From NCBI GenBank assembly GCA_018449715.1, contig JAAVVA010000003.1, positions 310,001-374,000 of the forward strand: 64,000 bases of DNA. The letters are read 5' to 3'. Of this stretch, positions 62,634-64,000 are shown piece after piece. The notes below the pieces were generated by a model that had not been told where the DNA came from, did not search any database, and worked only from the letters and a program-made list of their open reading frames with translations. The DNA comes from Acidobacteriaceae bacterium dw_441. Lineage in GTDB: Bacteria > Acidobacteriota > Terriglobia > Terriglobales > Acidobacteriaceae. Position numbers and translations under genes: made by a program. Position 1 is the stretch's first letter. Each line of letters starts with the position of its first letter.

Positions 62634-62671
62634 CCCCTGTCTCCGGCGCGGTTCAGGGCCGGAGACAGGGG
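62634..62671. other. Hairpin between hisG and hisD
   Basis: Perfect 13-bp arms (62634-62646 and 62659-62671), CCCCTGTCTCCGG type. On the minus strand no T-run follows, so it may be a processing or stabilising stem that sets relative his mRNA levels, not a strict terminator. Confidence 0.55.
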
Positions 62672-62682
62672 TTTGTTGCCTG

Positions 62683-63564
62683 TTACAGAACGACCTTGCT
62701 CAGCGGATACTCGACGATGCCAGTGGCTCCGGCGGCCTTGAGCTTGGGGATGACCTCGCGGACCTCGGTCTCGTCGAGGATGGTGTTGAGCGCGACCCAC
62801 TCGGCATCGCTGAGCTGCGAAACCGTCGGCGAGTTGAGCGCGGGAAGCACTCCCAGCACCTCGCGCAGGTCGGCCTTCTTCGCGTTGAGCATCAGGCCCA
62901 CGCGGCCCTGCGCGGCGATGGCGGCGTTCAGCATCAGAGAGATGTTGCTGATCTTGGCCTTCTTCCAGTCGTCCTTCCAGGAGTTCTTGTTAGCGATGAG
63001 CTGCGTCTCGCTCTCCATCAGGGTCTCGATGATGCGCAGACGGTTGGCGCGCAGCGAGCTTCCGGTCTCGGTGACCTCGACGATGGCGTCGGCCAGCGTG
63101 GGAGGCTTGACCTCGGTGGCTCCCCAGCTGAACTCAACCGTGACGGGGATGTTCTTCGAGGCGAAGTAGCGCTTGGTGAACTCGACCAGCTCGGTGGCGA
63201 TGGTCTTTCCGGCGAGGTCTTCGGGCTTCTCGAAGGGCGAGTCCTCGGGGACGGCGAGCACCCACTTCACCTTCTGGCGGCTCTGCTTGGAGTAGGTGAG
63301 GCTGGTGACGTACTCGACGTCATGCTGGTTCTCGAGCACCCAGTCGTTTCCGGTCAGGCCGGCGTCAAGAGCGCCGTGCTCGACGTAGCGGGCCATCTCC
63401 TGCGCGCGGACGAGCATGCACTCGATCTCGACGTCGTCGATGGCGGGAAAGTAGCTGCGGCCATTGGCGAAGATCTGCCATCCTGCGCGCTGGAACAGTG
63501 CGAGGGTGGCGTCCTGCAGGCTGCCCTTGGGAATGCCGAGCTTCAGCTTCTTCTGGTCACTCAT
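62683..63564 (-). CDS. hisG: ATP phosphoribosyltransferase (long form)
   Basis: First committed step; feedback-inhibited by histidine. 293 residues, which is the long HisG form with a C-terminal ACT-like regulatory domain. [20 protein letters not shown] (start), [14 protein letters not shown] and [20 protein letters not shown], and the end domain [20 protein letters not shown]. Start ATG overlaps the hisI stop (TAATG). Confidence 0.95.
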   Translation of the reverse strand: MSDQKKLKLGIPKGSLQDATLALFQRAGWQIFANGRSYFPAIDDVEIECMLVRAQEMARYVEHGALDAGLTGNDWVLENQHDVEYVTSLTYSKQSRQKVKWVLAVPEDSPFEKPEDLAGKTIATELVEFTKRYFASKNIPVTVEFSWGATEVKPPTLADAIVEVTETGSSLRANRLRIIETLMESETQLIANKNSWKDDWKKAKISNISLMLNAAIAAQGRVGLMLNAKKADLREVLGVLPALNSPTVSQLSDAEWVALNTILDETEVREVIPKLKAAGATGIVEYPLSKVVL

Positions 63565-63905
63565 TACTTCGTCTCCGTTTCAATCTTTTTGGTGAAGCAG
63601 CTTACGGTTCCCTCGTGGCAGACCAGGCCGTCGCCCTCGACCTCGACGCGGAACAGCAGGGCGTCGTTGTCGCAGTCGGTGGAGGCCTCGACGATGCGCA
63701 GGCGGTTTCCGCTGGTCTCGCCCTTCATCCAGAGCTTCGAGCGCGTGCGGCTCCAGAAGGTGACGAAGCCGGTTTCAAGGGTCTTCTGATAGCTGGTTTC
63801 GTTGAGGAAGCCGAGCATGAGCATCTCGCCGGTCTTCCAGTCCTGAACGATGCCCGGAACCAGTCCGTCCATCTTCGCGAAGTCAATCTTTACTGCGTCT
63901 GCCAT
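63564..63905 (-). CDS. hisI: Phosphoribosyl-AMP cyclohydrolase
   Basis: Third-step hydrolase. 113 residues; [55 protein letters not shown] with the zinc/magnesium ligands (CDxD), and CHEGTVSCF. Not fused to HisE; hisE is not in the window. It is the first gene of the operon seen, with ATG 63905 after GGGAG. Confidence 0.96.
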   Translation of the reverse strand: MADAVKIDFAKMDGLVPGIVQDWKTGEMLMLGFLNETSYQKTLETGFVTFWSRTRSKLWMKGETSGNRLRIVEASTDCDNDALLFRVEVEGDGLVCHEGTVSCFTKKIETETK

Positions 63906-63942
63906 CTCAAATCTCCCAATCCAATCTGTTCGTTACACGTAA

Positions 63943-63979
63943 AAAGGCCCGCTCGCGGAGTGCGCGTTAGCGGGCCTTT
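63943..63979 (-). terminator. Hairpin with T-run just upstream of the his operon
   Basis: Arms 63943-63953 and 63969-63979 (11 bp) with a 15-base loop; on the minus strand TTTTT follows. It ends 37 bp before the hisI ATG. It can be the end of a gene beyond the window, or an attenuator of the his operon. Confidence 0.65.
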
Positions 63980-64000
63980 CAGAATCCTGTGGTCTGCGCT

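Noticed and set aside
1..64000. CRISPR array, prophage, insertion sequence or toxin-antitoxin pair
   Set aside because: No regularly spaced repeats, no transposase, integrase or phage structural motifs, and no toxin families seen. The only repeats are the palindromic elements and the 20-bp tandem units listed.

Overview
The window looks like a chromosomal segment of a subdivision-1 acidobacterium (Acidobacteriaceae: Granulicella, Terriglobus or Edaphobacter-like). The evidence is two large Oar-type TonB-dependent receptors with an N-terminal carboxypeptidase-regulatory domain, two secreted proteins of the acidobacterial VWFA-related family, a PEP-CTERM protein, high GC, and GTG/TTG starts behind good Shine-Dalgarno sites. 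This is inferred from gene content, not from a marker gene. Base composition and codon use look even throughout. I see no phage, transposase, integrase, CRISPR array or rRNA operon. One tRNA gene (Arg, CCG) is present.

Layout. 1-8.4 kb: aspartate pathway (asd, lysC, thrC), isocitrate dehydrogenase, nrdR, a flippase-like membrane protein, a lytic transglycosylase and a HAD phosphatase. 8.5-12.3 kb: a probable metal-traffic locus (MerC-like membrane protein, TonB receptor, DUF2946-like His/Cys protein). 12.4-22 kb: a secreted unknown, a GAF-GGDEF cyclase, moaA, small unknowns, a SIMPL protein, a hexapeptide acyltransferase, a site-2 protease, a trpS with an extra C-terminal domain, and scpA. 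22-33.8 kb: PEP-CTERM protein, Pit phosphate transporter, scpB with an acidic insert, an RsuA-family pseudouridine synthase, msrA, a DEAD-box-type helicase with DEVD in motif II, a VIT-like protein, a YbiT-type ABC-F ATPase and ornithine aminotransferase. 33.8-34.2 kb: a gene-free block of nested inverted repeats. 34.2-41.7 kb: an epimerase/oxidoreductase pair, DUF2237, the second TonB receptor, tRNA-Arg and DUF2911. 41.4-46.9 kb: the glycine cleavage system (gcvT, YciI-like, gcvH, gcvPA, unknown, gcvPB, unknown). 47-57 kb: a Tat-exported phosphoesterase, tatA, DUF2199, glgC, PPK2, an EamA transporter and two VWFA genes. 57-63.9 kb: a compact histidine operon on the minus strand, hisI-G-D-C-B-H-[lipoyl/biotinyl-like]-[20-aa ORF]-F-A.

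Most of the window is core metabolism. No obviously new multi-gene system is visible. The strongest unexplained signals are in the his operon: a lysine-less biotinyl-like protein between hisH and hisF, and a duplicated hisF start that forms a 20-codon ORF bridging the two stop/start overlaps. Others are the nested inverted-repeat block after rocD, the trpS and scpB architecture changes, uncharacterised small genes translationally coupled inside the gcv operon, and 20-bp tandem repeats that run into a stop codon near 16.4 kb.
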